From the NCBI GenBank assembly GCA_024734555.1, contig JANPWX010000153.1, positions 895,303 through 959,302 of the forward strand: 64,000 bases of DNA. Direction: 5' to 3'. The translations under genes and the position numbers were made by a program. This document shows positions 34,210 to 47,270 of the stretch, one piece after another. The notes under the pieces are model-generated. The model did not search any database, was not told the DNA's origin, and saw only the letters and a program-made list of their open reading frames with translations. The first letter of the stretch is position 1. Each line of letters begins with the position of its first letter. Source of the stretch: Trochalopteron elliotii (lineage: Eukaryota; Chordata; Aves; Passeriformes; Leiothrichidae).

Positions 34210-36075
34210 GCCCCACTGGAGATGCCTGGGAGGGCTGAGGACACAGTGCTGTGGGCCAGGAGCTGTTCAGACCCAGTCATCTCTCTCCTGCTTTCCCTCT
34301 CACACATTAAACCCCACACAGAAACAATTAAAACCTCATCTAGGATTATCCTGAGAGGTTTGTTTACTCCTGTACAGCCAAATGCTTATTTACTTTATTT
34401 ATTAGCTATGTTTACTCATCAGCTCTACCTTCTGAGCAACCTCAAACCTCAGTTTGTTTTAGTCTTTGCACAAGCAACATCTGTCACAAGCTGCTTCCTC
34501 AGCCTGCCCCTTTTCTACCCCTCAGCTTGTATTTTCTGCCTTCCAAGGTCATTTTTAGGCGTATGGAAGGAGAATAAAATGAGTTCGCTGTGTGGAATTC
34601 CCCTCTCCCACAGGTGGACAAAGAAGGGAGCAAAGCAGAAAACAGATTTTGGACAAACTTCCCAGCCACAGCCTTCATTCCAAGAGGGGTGAACGGGAAT
34701 GGTCCATGGAACCAAGTGGAAATTTAAGCTGGAGTCTTCAGTCACACTGCTGAGGTCTCTGCTGCTGGTTTTAAAGAGGTACAAGAGAAACACAAGAGGT
34801 TTTGATCAAGTCACAAAATCTGTTCATCCCCAAAGTGCTTCTTTGGCCAACAGCAAGGAAATCTGAAGGGAAAAATAAAAGAAATTAAGGTTTTTTCAAG
34901 AATGTTTCTGATGTGTTCATGACCTTCCATCTGGATTACTGCAAAGTGTGGGAAGTGTAAGAGAATAGGCCGGGCCTGAAATTCCAGAGTTCTGCCCAGG
35001 AGTGTTCTGGGTCAGACAGGGACATAATTCCCTCCTCAAACCCTTCTGCTGACAGAGAGGGGAGCTGCAGTGTGACATTTCCCAAAAATATCCCTTCATC
35101 CTGCAAGTCAATTCCTCTGCCTGATCTATAAGGGTCATTGTTCAATTTTTGAAGTCAGAATGTAAATGATATGTTTCAAAATGATAATTCCTAAACAACT
35201 GCATTTATTCCAGAGGAGAAAGCCTGAGGACAGCAGCTCTGAATGGTGACATAAAAATTCCCCCTTAATTTAGGACTAACTGATGAAAAGCTCTCAATTA
35301 ACACAACCTAATTAGAAATAAGCAAGTTTCCTCTAAGTTGCTCCAATACCCATGAAGTTCCTCGTGGTATTTTCTGCAGGACAACAGAATATCCATAATC
35401 ACATCCCATTAAAAGTCTTTAAAGACACTCTTATCATCATTTTCCATGTGTTGCACAGGATTGTTGTGGAGATTCTTTTCAATGCTCCAACCCAGAGCAA
35501 GTCCCACCATGCTGGATGTTGTCCAAATATTTATCCCAGCTCCAAAAGCTTCTCATAATCTCAGGCCAGAGAAGCCTGGAACAAAAAAAGGGATGAGGAG
35601 ACAATGATGGAGGGATAAGCACTTTATGGTCATGAATGATGCTCAGAAAATATAATTTGTGTTCTGAAATTAATGGGATAAAGATAGGGAATGAATCCCC
35701 AGCACATCCTTGCCTACAGAATATTTTCCAGCCCATTTCCATAATTGCAAAAGCGTTTTTTAGGCTCTGAAGCATCAGCACAAACAACTTTTGGGTGTTG
35801 ACCTTTCTTCAGCCTGACTTGCAAGTTTTGTGCTGGCCAAGCCCTGTGGATGTTAACGAGCATCTCCTGCCCTGTGTGCCACAAACAATTCCAAGCTCCT
35901 GGAATTTTCTGCAGTCCTGCATTGTTCCCGTGTCAAATGCTCTGGCTCAGAGGCACCAATGAGGAAAAAGGAAAAGGTTTCTGTTTGTCCTGGAATCATC
36001 CTGCAACAGGCAAAGGTGGTGGGAATAAAAATTGGTGATTCTGAGCCAGCTGAAAGAGGGGAAATGTACATTTCA
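34210..36075. other. Intergenic, nothing recognised
   Basis: No exon or typed repeat identified on either strand. Confidence 0.5.
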
Positions 36076-36077
36076 GG

Positions 36078-36205
36078 AGCACCTTCCACTATCCCAGACT
36101 GCTCCAAGCCCTGTCCAGCCTGGCCTTGGACAGTCACAGGGAAGAATTCCTTCCCAAAATCCCACCTAAATTTCTCTCAGTTTGAATTTTACTCATCAAT
36201 CCTTT
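36078..36205 (-). mobile_element. CR1 LINE 3' fragment
   Basis: GAGCACCTTCCACTATCCCA, GACTGCTCCAAGCCCTGTCC, GGCCTTGGACAGTCACAGGG, AATTCCTTCCCAAAATCC. Confidence 0.8.
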
Positions 36206-36209
36206 CTCT

Positions 36210-37345
36210 TGTCATCAGTCCTTACTATGAATTTTAAAAATTCAAAGCAAAATTTAAACAACTTCTGATTTTCTCTCTCCAAAAAAAATAAAAAGGACAA
36301 ATAACAGTATTTTTCCCACCCCCAAAATATTTTTTCTAAACAATTCCCAGTTTGTCACCAAAGTCACCTGGCAGATTCCTGATTGCAGAGGGGAAACCTC
36401 AGCTTTCAGTCTGTTTATGAAAGGAAATTCCCAATGAACACTGACTTTTTAATGATATTTAGGTTATTGAAAGTTTCTCTTGTTCAAAGTCAACAGAAGG
36501 TTAATTTTTGGGTAAGATCAAGAATAGAAAGATTCAACACAGAAGGGGATGGGTCTGGATAATTACATGAGTACATCAGAGGAGTTCTGTGATAGGAATT
36601 ATCCTGGTCATTACCACTTGTGCCAATCAGTAGTTCCACATTTGGGATAGGAACTCGGGATAGAAACTGATGGAGGTTTTGTTGAAATGTCAGTGCATTT
36701 CATTTTTATCTATTGATTCCACGTTTGTGGAGCTCGCTTCCTGGTTTATTTTTCTTTTATTTTCCCTTATTACTCAGCTGGTGAATGCAGATATATGTGC
36801 AGAGTCACAGCACAGAATGTGCCCAAAAATCTTCAGGCAAAAGTCCATTTATTTCAGATTCAAGAAATAGGAGGATGTGACTTTATTAGAAAAAGGAAGA
36901 TTGAAAACTCTGTGAGGTGAGACACGTCTAAATGAAAACTCATTAAATTATTTACTGTGGTAAAATAAGTGTTTAATGGAGAAACATTTAAAATTTAATT
37001 GAGTGCTGAGATTATTGGGTGAATTATGTGAGGCGCCCACATGAGGTGCAGCTTTCTCTTGCAAAGTGAAAACACTCAGAAAAACATGTTTATAGAATGA
37101 TTTCGAAACAACAAGAAGAAAATAATGGAATATCTGTTGTAAAATGTTCTGCTGTGTTATTACTCACATCAGTAGAGAAAATTAAACTGAATAATTTGGG
37201 GGAAGGGGGGATGAGTGGAGCTGTGCTTAAATCTGAGGACTGTGACTGAAAGTTCTGTTTGGAATCATAGATGGATAATTAATTAACAGATTTAATCTGC
37301 TATATAATCTGAGTTTAAGTGACTAACTGAAAACTCAAAATAAGA
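36210..37345. other. Intergenic, nothing recognised
   Basis: AT-leaning DNA with no exon or typed repeat visible. Confidence 0.5.
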
Positions 37346-37349
37346 TTTG

Positions 37350-37475
37350 CCATGGAATCCCAGACTGGTTTGGAAGGACCTCAAAGCCCATCCAGTGTCA
37401 CCCCTGCCAAGGCAGGGACACCTTCCACTATCCCAGGCTGCTCCAAGCCCCATCCAACCTGGCCTGGGACACATC
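37350..37475 (-). mobile_element. CR1 LINE 3' fragment
   Basis: ATGGAATCCCAGACTGGTTT, GCCAAGGCAGGGACACCTTC, TATCCCAGGCTGCTCCAAGC, CATCCAACCTGGCCTGGGAC. Confidence 0.88.
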
Positions 37476-37894
37476 TTCCTCAAAATACATTTTAAAAAGA
37501 CGTTAAAGTGCTGTAATTTGGTATTTCTTGATCAGGTAGGTCTTGCTTGAGAGCAGTAGCACAAAATCTTGGGTCTTACATCTTTTTTAATTACTAAAAC
37601 AGTAAGTTTGGGTTATTATTTCTAAAAAAACATCAAAATAGATGGCACCTTACCTATGCTCAGGGCCTGTGTGTGACGTGTGGCTCTGGTTGTGTTTCAT
37701 CACTTTGATCCTGATTTTTGTGACAACAGGATCATGGAAATACCACCCCTGTGCTCATTCTGAAGGGAAATTCCCTTTTTCCTCAGCCTAGTTCTTGAAA
37801 AGGATGGCTGTCCCTCTGCTGAGAGTGGATGTGCAATACCAGATCCCTCAGCAGGGGCCTGGATGTGGAAATTAAAGGATCCATCCCTTGTCCC

Positions 37895-38010
37895 CAGTCC
37901 CTCTCCAGCTCTCCTGGAGTCCCTTTAGGCCCTGGAAGAGCCTCTGAGCTCTCCCTGGAGCTTCTCCTCTCCAGGTGAGCACCTCCAGCTCTCCCAGCCT
38001 TTTACTGAGA
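37895..38010 (-). mobile_element. CR1 LINE internal fragment
   Basis: CCAGTCCCTCTCCAGCTCTC, CCTTTAGGCCCTGGAAGAGC, TCTGAGCTCTCCCTGGAGCT: the complement of the block that opens the CR1 copy at 10975. Confidence 0.75.
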
Positions 38011-38574
38011 CATTTTTTTTCTCTGCTGTTCTCCAGTCTTGGATAATTTTCAAAAAAACCTTCTCCAGTGGCTGCAGCCCCTGTTGTCCTTCTGCCTCAC
38101 GTGAAGTGGCTCCCACCAGGTCAACACAGAGGTGCTTTAACACTGGAAATCCTCCACTTCCCATGGATTAATTCCTTTGCAAAACAAGGAGAAATTACAG
38201 CAACTTAAATAAAAAAATGTAGTCATGGACTGATGAAAAATTTTCCGGGCAGCACCAGCTGAGTCAAACATACAGGATCCTTCCAGACTACTTTCAGTTT
38301 ATTTCTAGCACTTGAGAAAATATTCCTAATATTAGACCTTGCCAGACAATGTGTCAGATTGCCACTCTAATTCTTCCATCAGCAGCACACGTCCTTTTCC
38401 AGCTGATCACATTTATGTTGGTTAAAAAACCCTTTAATTTTTTGGTGTTATTTTTAAATTGCAGATTTGTTTTAGATTTGCTGTAGAACTAGCGTAGAAC
38501 CGTCATAATTTTTTTTCTTCCCAGCACATTTAAGTAACATTTCCCCCTATCTGGAGACTTTTCCAAACTGGGTT

Positions 38575-38890
38575 AAAAAAAAAAAAAAAAGCCAAAAACA
38601 AAGACATATTTTTTCAAGAAAACAATAAACACATAATCAATAATAAATACAAAATAAATAAAGAAAATAATAAATAAATAAATAAATAATTTAAGTGGAC
38701 TATAAATAAATAAACAAATAAATAATCTTTATTATTTCAAAAAATGTATAAGAAATAATAAAGAAATAATAGAGAAAGAAAATAATAAGTAAATAAATAA
38801 ATAACTAAAAAATAAATTTAAATCTTTATTATTTTAATTAAAATCAATAAAATAAATAATAGATAATAGATAATAAATAATAAATAATGA
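38575..38890. repeat. A-rich (AAATA)n low-complexity tract
   Basis: Poly-A run at 38576-38590 followed by about 250 bp of AAATAAATAATA-type sequence. Confidence 0.85.
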
Positions 38891-39019
38891 ATATAATCAA
38901 GACAAATTTTTTAAAGAAAAAGCCATTGAGGCTCATGGTTAATATCAAACACCTGAAGAAGTCCAGAGAGATGATGCTCCTTGTCCACAGAAAACCAGGA
39001 ATATATATGGTCTTGATGA

Positions 39020-39100
39020 AGATGTCCCTGCTAATTGCAGGGGTTTGGAGTAGACAACCTTTAAGTTCCAACCCAACCCACCTCATGATTCCCTGACCCA
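39020..39100 (+). mobile_element. CR1 LINE 3' end
   Basis: GCAGGGGTTTGGAGTAGACA, ACCTTTAAGTTCCAACCCAA, CCTCATGATTCCCTG. Confidence 0.75.
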
Positions 39101-39194
39101 GAGCAATATCCACCTCAGGCTTTAAGATCCTTCTTTTAAATCCTTACCCTCTACCAAAAAGAGAATTTATTGGGAAATGTTGCTGGTTTAATGC

Positions 39195-39680
39195 TAAAAG
39201 AGCCACCCTGGAGCTGTCTAATCCAGCCACGCTGAACTTTGCTGTTAAACTCAGTAATTAAGCTCAGTCTCAGCTGAGAATCAACCCTCCAGATTTCAGC
39301 CCGGAGTGAAAACAAACGGCTGAATTAGAAACCCCCCAAAAATAGAAATTCCGCCCGCAACCGCTGCCAAAACCTTCGCTGGGGCCCCTGGAGGATCGTA
39401 AAAGACATTTAGCAAACAACAAGGTGCCTAATGATGCAGGGAGCTTTTCATGCAGCACTTAGAGACAACTCACTACACATAATTAGAGCATTACCAGAAT
39501 CATCCGGCGGCGACGACGGCGGCGATCCACAAATGTCACCTGCCTCCAAATCCAGCAGCAATTCTGGCTGCTTTATGTGCAGAGCTCTAAAATTCAGGCA
39601 GAGGAGATGATGAGAACAAACTCTAATGACAGAGTTCTCGTCTTGTTTTGGAGCAGCAGAGAAATTTGGAAGGGGATTTT
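39195..39680. promoter_or_regulatory. Repeat-free CpG-containing segment, possible enhancer
   Basis: Free of CR1 and simple repeats, with clustered CpG (CATCCGGCGGCGACGACGGC at about 39503) amid homeodomain-like TAATTA words (39255, 39480) and a CACCTG E-box near 39536. No exon signals. The call rests on composition only; conservation was not tested. Confidence 0.3.
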
Positions 39681-40094
39681 TTTTTTTCCTCCTGCGTAAT
39701 TTTGTTGGATTTTGTAATAAGATCTTATGGTAGAACCAGATTATTGTTGGGAAAATGGGTGTTTTCTACCCCTCAGGAAGTCATTCATCAGTACACTTGG
39801 GGATAACTCAATGTGCATCCACAGGAATCTCTTCTTGGCCTGATTCTCTTCAGTATTTCCATTTATGTAAAAATTACAACACCACAAAATAGTAAAGAAC
39901 CCGAACAACCAGAACTGAAGATTGCCACAGGAAAATGATTAAATGGGACACAGTCAGAAAGGCAAAATTCAGGTAGGAGTGGCTTTCTATGCAGAGATTC
40001 TTCAGGAATTGCTGGAAGAGGGAAGATATTGAATACGCGCTGTTATTGTGACTGCTGCAGAAGAGAAGTTTAATTTAAGAGATAATTTCAGAAA

Positions 40095-42575
40095 GGTCAC
40101 AGGTGAACTGTACAGGTTCAAAAAAATCACAACTCTTTAAAAATAACTTTAAAGTTTTGATTTAGTTTCATATAAGGATGACTAAGAAAGACTGTTTGAG
40201 GGGCATAAACCACCAGCCAGCTGTTCTTGTCCACTGGCAGTGAGGAAAATGAGACCAGCTCAATGGCAACAGGAGACATCTGAAGAATTCCTTATTGTTC
40301 CTGCAGGAGCTGTCTAGACTTCCTCAATCCCAGTGTCTGGAGCATTGCTGCTGGCTGTTGTCACAGCAGGATTGTTGTCTGACTCGGTGTTTGGAAGAAT
40401 GTTTTTGCTTGGAGGCAACACAAGATCCAGGCCTGAACCATCTCTGGAGTCTCTTTCAGCTTTTGTTTGGGAGGAGTTGATTTTTCTGAGTCACAACATC
40501 AAACCCCCCAGATTTGTTGGCTTAGTGCTGTTTGTGCCAGGCAGGAGCCACCTGGGAGAAGAAGGAGGAGAAGAAAAAACCTCTTTTGAAGCCCAACATG
40601 GTGATGACACATGAGAGGCCTCAGCCTCCCTCTTGCTGATCGAGGCCTGGATTGGAAAGACAAAATGGAAACCCACACTCCTTGTTTAGTCCCTGGGAAA
40701 CAAATGGTTTCACAAGCCTGGATTTTCCATTCTCTTGTTATTTTCCCCCCTCAGGGTAGTCCTTTCCCACTTTTAAAGGCTCATGTTCGCATGGAAAGCA
40801 CCATGGGAAATGGTGGGCATTGTTAGCTTGGGAGATACGGAGTAATTCCTGAAGGGAAAACATTTTCATTCCTGAGGTATAATTTGAAGGTGCTGCTCAC
40901 AGCCCATTGTAGTATACAAAAGGCTTTTTAAATGTGTATGAATTAACTGATTACTGCTGTATTAAGGAATTCCTGCAAGGAGAACACAAAGGACACGCCA
41001 GGGAACACAGAAATTGCTCTTTTGAAGGCTGGAAGAGCTGAGTTTATCAACAGTGTAGAAAACCTTTGACTGAGTCAACACACAGCATTTTTTAGTCTTT
41101 GGCTCACGCAGTTCAGGAGTCGATTTGCTGTCAGAATATTTGTTCTGGACTTGTCAGGAATCTCCTGTAGGAGTAGCAGCTCTGTTTGCAGAAATCTCTG
41201 CTAAAAATCACCACCAATTCTGCTGCCTGTTCATGTTTCCTAAATCCGGAGATGTTTTCTCAATCTGCCTTCAAAATCGACCAAGTATCCCTAAGGAGGA
41301 CTTGGGAAAAGAAGGCAATTAATAACCTGATATTTAGCTGGTAATATGCTAAATTACAGCACAAAACATCAGTGAACATTACTTTTGTTTTCATTTTTGG
41401 ATGAGCAACCTACAGAAGCTTCACAATTCCGTAAGGTGTGCAAGCATCTTTTCAGAGGGACTGTTTTGTCTTTTATTCTATTAATTCCTTTATCAGAGGG
41501 GAATAGGAACCCCTGGGTTTATTTACATCTTATCAGCAAGTGAAACATTGCAATCTGAAAAAATCCCGAGCAGAAATCTGCCAAGAACATTGGGAAAACA
41601 GCTTTTCCTGCAGGTGTTCATGTGCTGAATCAGAAGTCAAGCCTCAGAAACACAGAGGGAGAAAATAAAGATGTTTGTCATGCCTGACATGCCACGATTT
41701 TCATTTTTCCAAAAGGAGCTTTCTAAATCTTCCCCTGAAGTGTCTGTTGGAGTTTGACTGAAGGTCAACACATTCTCCCTGTGAAACGAGAAGTGCCCAA
41801 TTACCCTGTAGTTGATGAGGGGAGAGTTAATGAGATCTGTGGAGAAACATGACTCTGAAATAGTCAATATTGCAGAACTTGTGTTGCTATGCTGGGATCT
41901 GATCCAAACCCCACTGGGATCAAGCACCATTCCCACCCCATGGGAGCCTGCTCCAGCCAGCACATCCTCCTGGGACACATCAGACACAAAATCTGTCCCT
42001 TCTCGTCGCTTTCCTGTGTTCAGTGAACAATTGAGATCCACCCCTTAAATGCTCTATTTCTTCTGCCAGACTTGCTGACAATTAGAAGTGCAATTAGGAT
42101 TTCTGTGTACCTCATAATAAACTCCTGTGGAACACAGAGTTCTCCACTGCTCTGGGAATCTGTAGTTTGGAAGATGGATATTCCCAGCCTGTCACAGACC
42201 CAAACATCAATTTTAAAGTGCAATTATCCTGAGACACTGCACGAGTTACCAGGGAATTCAAACCAGCACGATGCACTTTCCTGCCCCATAAACATGTGCA
42301 CATTTTCAGTTTAAATTTTATTATTTTTTATCCTGACTTCATCAATTAACTGACTTCAAATCTTCAATTAATTTTTCTTGATAAGAAACCCTCCAATTGA
42401 GTAGTGTCATCAGAATCTAGACTGATCTTTATGGATGATGAAAACAGGCAGATGTACAAATGTCTCCCTGGAATGAGGTGGTTTTTTGTTTAGTTATGGA
42501 ATAACTTAAATTTCAGAATCAGGTCTGGATCTTTACCTGCTGCTGGCAGCATCCATTGATTTATGTATCAGATCC
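40095..42575. other. Intergenic, nothing recognised
   Basis: No convincing exon. The 93-codon plus-strand frame at 40333-40614 begins with a hydrophobic stretch but has no recognisable domain or splice context. Confidence 0.5.
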
Positions 42576-42579
42576 CAAA

Positions 42580-42915
42580 ATCACAGAATCATTTCAGGTG
42601 GAAAAAAACTCTGAGTCCAACCTATGTCTCATTCCCTCCTTGTCCCCAGCCCAGAGCACTGAGTGCCACCTCCAAGAATTCCTTGGACACCTCCAGGGAT
42701 GGGCACTCCAAACCTCCCTGGGCATTTCCAAGGCCTGAACACCTTTTCCATGGGGAAATTCCTGCTGCTGTCCACCCTGAGCCTCCCCTGGCCCAGCCTG
42801 GGGCCGTTCCCTCTCCTCCTGTCCCTGTTCCCTGGGAGCAGAGCCCGATCCCCCTGGCTGTCCCCTCCTGGCAGGGACTTGTGCAGCAATAAAGTCCCTC
42901 CTGAACCTCCTTAAA
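42580..42915 (-). mobile_element. CR1 LINE 3' fragment, about 335 bp
   Basis: AAAATCACAGAATCATTTCA at the tail, GAGTCCAACCTATGTCTCAT, GGCATTTCCAAGGCCTGAAC, CTGGCAGGGACTTGTGCAGC. Mirror copy of the subfamily at 31040. Confidence 0.92.
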
Positions 42916-42919
42916 ATAG

Positions 42920-44400
42920 ACCCAACAATAAGAAAAAAAAACAAGAAACTGAGGTGAAATCTGTAAAACCAAGAGATTTTCAGTGCTCCTCCTATTTCTC
43001 CTCACCCAGTGTCTGCATTTGGTACGTGCAGCTCCATGGTGGCTTTGGTCACACACAGAGCAGGGACCCAGCTATCCCCTGCAGGCACAGAGATGTCACC
43101 TGTGCTGGGGACCATCCCAGGTGCCCTCAGAGATCGGGAAGTTCCAACATCATCCCCCAAACCACGTTTCTGGAACTCTCAGGTCATGCCCATGCCTCAG
43201 GCAGGGTAAAGAAGTGGCCATGTGATGTCAACAGGTGCCTTCCAAATTCCTCTAAACCCCTGGGGGAGGTCTGTCCCTGGGGAAAGGAGTGCCCTTGGTT
43301 CACTGCAGCTAAGTCCTCCCCCTAATCCTCCTCTCCAAGGCAGGATTATTGTACAGCAAAGAGAGAAATTTCTCCTCCTGGCTGAGTTTCCAGAGGTGAT
43401 TTTGGGGTGTTTCACCTCTCTCCTGGTGGTGTCAGCAGCATCTCTGGCCAGGCCTGGGGCTGGATTCCCCTTATTCTCCACTGGCTCTTCCCTGTTTTGC
43501 AGGCAATCCTTTGAAATGAATGGGACTGCTGGGAGAGAACACAACATAATCTGCACCAGCAATGTTGTAAAATGTTTTACGTCCTGAATTCCCTCCCAGA
43601 GGAAAATTTTTGCAGCCAATTAAAGCAATGGATTTAAATGTGTTTGTTGTTATTGCTGAGCAGTGAATATTCCACTCAGGCATTCCAATGGATATGGAGA
43701 ATAGGGTGTTCTTGGGGTGTGGAAGGTGCACAGACAAAACACTTCCAGTTTTGGGGTGATTTTAGGTCCAATACCTGCTGTCAGCTCAAGACAAACCAGG
43801 TCCTCCCTGAGCAAAACCAGGATTTTAGTGCTGCCTAATGAGATATTGGATCATTAGAGAAATGTTTGTTTCCAAGGAAAAACAGAAGCAATTAATTTGG
43901 TCTCACATCCCAGCGGGTTGTCTTGGGAAAAATACCCCACACTAAAAAAGCTTCAAGCAGGAGCTGTGGGCTGCTGGGTTGAAACCAGCTCATAGAAAAC
44001 TTGGAATCACTTAAATTTTATCACTATTTTTTTTTTAAATCATATCTTGAATTGTTTTAAATGTATTAATGATAAGGTAAGAGGGAAAAAAAAATNCAGA
44101 AATGTGAATTGTACAGAAATCTGCTGTTGGGCAGCCAGGGAAAGCAAATCCCCAAAATCTGGTGGTGTGGAAATCACAGAGCAGGACCTTGCACTGTGAC
44201 CACTCCCTGTGCTCACTGCTCTTTGATATTACTGCAAATATTGAACTTCCATCTCTTTTTGGGTATCTTTGGTATTTTTAAAGCACATTGGTGGCAATAG
44301 GAAGCAGTAACAGATCTAAGACATGTTTATTTTACTTAATCTGAGTGTTTTAACAACTGGGATGGAATATTCTGTATTTAGAGTCCACCTTTCCACGGAA
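42920..44400. other. Intergenic, nothing recognised (one N at 44095)
   Basis: No exon or typed repeat identified. A single ambiguous base lies at 44095 just after a poly-A run. Confidence 0.5.
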
Positions 44401-44401
44401 A

Positions 44402-44465
44402 ACAGAATCACAGAGTGGGTAAGGTCAGAAGTTGCCACAATGGATCATCTAATCCAATCCCAATA
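44402..44465 (-). mobile_element. CR1 LINE extreme 3' end
   Basis: ACAGAATCACAGAGTGGGTA, AGGTCAGAAGTTGCCACAAT, GGATCATCTAATCCAATCCC. Confidence 0.7.
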
Positions 44466-45124
44466 AATGTTCATCCCACTAAAAGGCAGGAAGGAAACAG
44501 ATAAAGCCTCACCTGGGGAAGGATTTGAGAAACAAATGGAATTTGAGGCTCGGATTTGGCTTCTCCTGGCAGCTCAGCTGCATTTGATGCTTTTGAAACC
44601 CCCAGATTTCAAATGTTCCTCTACTTTTCTACCCCAAATTCTTTTGAACCAGAGGGCCATCCTTCTCTCCTCCATCTCCCTGTGCTGCTTTCCAGACCTT
44701 TTTGCTTGGGTTTTTTGACGTTAGAGGGCAGTCTCCCATTTCCCTGCTTTTTTCCGAGGTATTTTAACACGCTCCGCCTGCAAAGTGCCTCGGCGGGCTG
44801 GGGCTGAGGGCACAAACACGCTCCAAACAAAAGCTCCGATTTTCATTTAAAACCCACTACAGATCTGGGAAATCTTCTCTCAAAAACGACTTTTGTGTGA
44901 TATCTGTATTAGCTGGGAGGGTGGGTGATTTATAAGACCTCACACAGATGAAATATTTCCTGTTCCAACAGTTCCCTGTGATTTCCCAGCTGGAATTTGT
45001 GGGGATTAATGCAGCACAGCCCTTCCTTCACATTGCAGGGCATTAAACTAGAAGGTGGCTAAAAGGTGGCTACGAATTTGGTGTGATGAATCTCTCCTAA
45101 AAATCCTCCAACGTCTTCAATTCA

Positions 45125-45215
45125 CTTCCAGAAAAAATAAAATAGGGGGGAAAAAGGGGAAAGAAAAAAAAAAAAAAACCAAAAAACCCAAACAAACAAA
45201 AAAAACCCCAAAGAC
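45125..45215. repeat. A-rich low-complexity tract
   Basis: AAAAACCC/GGGGAAAA words plus poly-A, about 90 bp. A second poly-A of about 17 lies at 45535-45552. Confidence 0.8.
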
Positions 45216-46589
45216 CAAAAGTTGCTTTTTCTCTTTTGCTTTTTTTCCTAAAATGTGTAGAAAAAGTGTTTCTGAATCAGCCTAAGGAATGTCTCAGAGC
45301 CATAAACCCACAAAGCATCCAGAATGCCATTCCAACATCCACAGTGGCAATATTCATATATCAAAGCCGAGGTGCTGTGAGCTTCCAACTTTTTTTTTAG
45401 GATGGCATTCATCTTTCTGACAAAAATAATTATGGAATGCTAACCTGCAGCCACTTCAGGCTTGCTAGGAAAATATTACCACTTCTCCCATCCCCAGTCA
45501 CACCTAATTTAAGAAGCTAAGCTTGTGATCGTAGAAAAAAAAAAAAAAAAAAGGCAAAATGTACAAAAGTCACAGACTTTTATCTCACCTGGAACTTTTT
45601 CTTGTGGAAGTTGCAGGACAAAACACACCCCCAAAATATGGGAGTTAGAGATCCAGTTTTAACCCTTCCCTGCTCCACTGGAAATCTCCCTTGTGCCATC
45701 CTGTGGTTATCCATAGTTCCCATAATTAGTTCTGATTTTCCCTGCAGTAGTGCTGAGACAAATTCATTTGCAGTGTCTGGATGCCACACGAATTCCAAGT
45801 AGGAGCAGAAAATTCCCATCAATAGAACAGCAGAAGGAAAAAGGACAAGTTCACAATTTTGGATGTAAGAGCCACGTGCAGAAGCAGAATCAGTCAGAAT
45901 CCTGCCCAAGGTGGCACAGGGAATGTGGGGGAAAAGGAGAAACGATCCCATTTTTAAATTGAATTTTTGCCAGGCTCCAACTCAGGTGTGCAGCATTCCT
46001 GCCTGGAAAACTCCTGGATCTGTGACTGCAAATCCACAGCACCAAAATGTTACCAGAACAGGAAGAATCACCTCCCTCTCCCCCACTGGCAGATGAAATC
46101 CAGTTTTTATTCACAGGGAATGTGAACCATTTCCTCAAGGTCAGGCTTTCAGAGGTGACTCTGAGAAATCAGTGCTGTCAGTGACCCCGAGCAGGATCCC
46201 CTGGGAGAGCCAGGAGTTTGCACTCCTTTCCTGGGTTTGTTCCACCTGTCAGGAATGATGGGACCAACCCTACTGCTCCTGCTGGCCAGGGCTTTTTCTA
46301 TTTATTTATCGTGGAATTGAGGAAAACACACAACTGTGCTGCAATCACCACAGAAATATAAAACAATTGAGACATTGCCCCCAGCGACCACTGGTGAATG
46401 CCAGGGATGAGTCATGAGGGAATCCTCCCATTCCATGATCCCATGATAATGAGGGAGATTTGTATCTTTCCATGATTTGCACACAAAATAAAATTTCTGC
46501 ATTTGCTGGAAAGGCAGTAAAAAAAAAAAATATTGCCATGGAGGAAAAGCTCCTGGCAAGTGGAAAGGAGCTGTAAGGAACAGCAAATG

Positions 46590-46790
46590 GTGTGATGGAA
46601 TCATGGAATACCAGACTGGTTTGGGTTGGAAAAAAACCTTAAATCCCATCCAAATCCACCCAATCCATGGCAGGGACACCTCCCACTGTCCCAGGCTGCT
46701 CCAGCCTGGCTTTGGACACTTCCAGGGATCCAGGGGCAGCCACAGCTTCTCTGGGCACCCTGTGCCAGGGTCTGCCCACCCTCATTTAAT
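46590..46790 (-). mobile_element. CR1 LINE 3' fragment
   Basis: GGAATCATGGAATACCAGAC, TCCATGGCAGGGACACCTCC, GACACTTCCAGGGATCCAGG, GGGCACCCTGTGCCAGGGTC. Confidence 0.9.
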
Positions 46791-46984
46791 TAATAATCAT
46801 TAATGAACAACACATCTGCAAAACATTCTGCAATTAATTTGTCAAATGAAACTGTCTTCAGCCATCAGACTCTTAAAAATCGTATTTTTTAATGCAGTAT
46901 GACTAAATTAATCTAAAATACTAGGTGTTTTACCTAAGTAAAAAGCTAAATTATTGAATATGCCTTTGAAAAAACATCCAGCTT

Positions 46985-47270
46985 AGGCCATTGACCAAAC
47001 AATCCAGTTTCTAAGGCTCCAGCATCTATAATATCATTAATTAAGCAGTTACAGGCTCAGAGGTACAGCTTTTGACAGGTGAACAGCACGAGGCAGGCGA
47101 GGCGAGTGCTCGGTGCCAAAACACCTGAATTCATCCTGAGAACACAGGGAAGATAAATGCAACTCATTTCCTGAACACAAGCACGTAAATGACACCTTAT
47201 TTGTTGATCATAAGGAGTGATTTGTAAAGTTCAAGTACCAAAATATGCAAATTGGCACCACGCTCCACAT
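46985..47270. promoter_or_regulatory. Repeat-free segment with octamer and homeodomain words
   Basis: Contains ATTAATTAAGC at 47036, CpG-bearing CGAGGCAGGCGAGGCGAGTG at about 47088, and an octamer ATGCAAAT at 47245-47252. No coding signal. Candidate regulatory DNA by composition only. Confidence 0.25.

Noticed and set aside
40295..40614. Small membrane-protein-like frame (LLLAVVTAGLL)
   Set aside because: No homologue recalled, no conserved features, no splice context.
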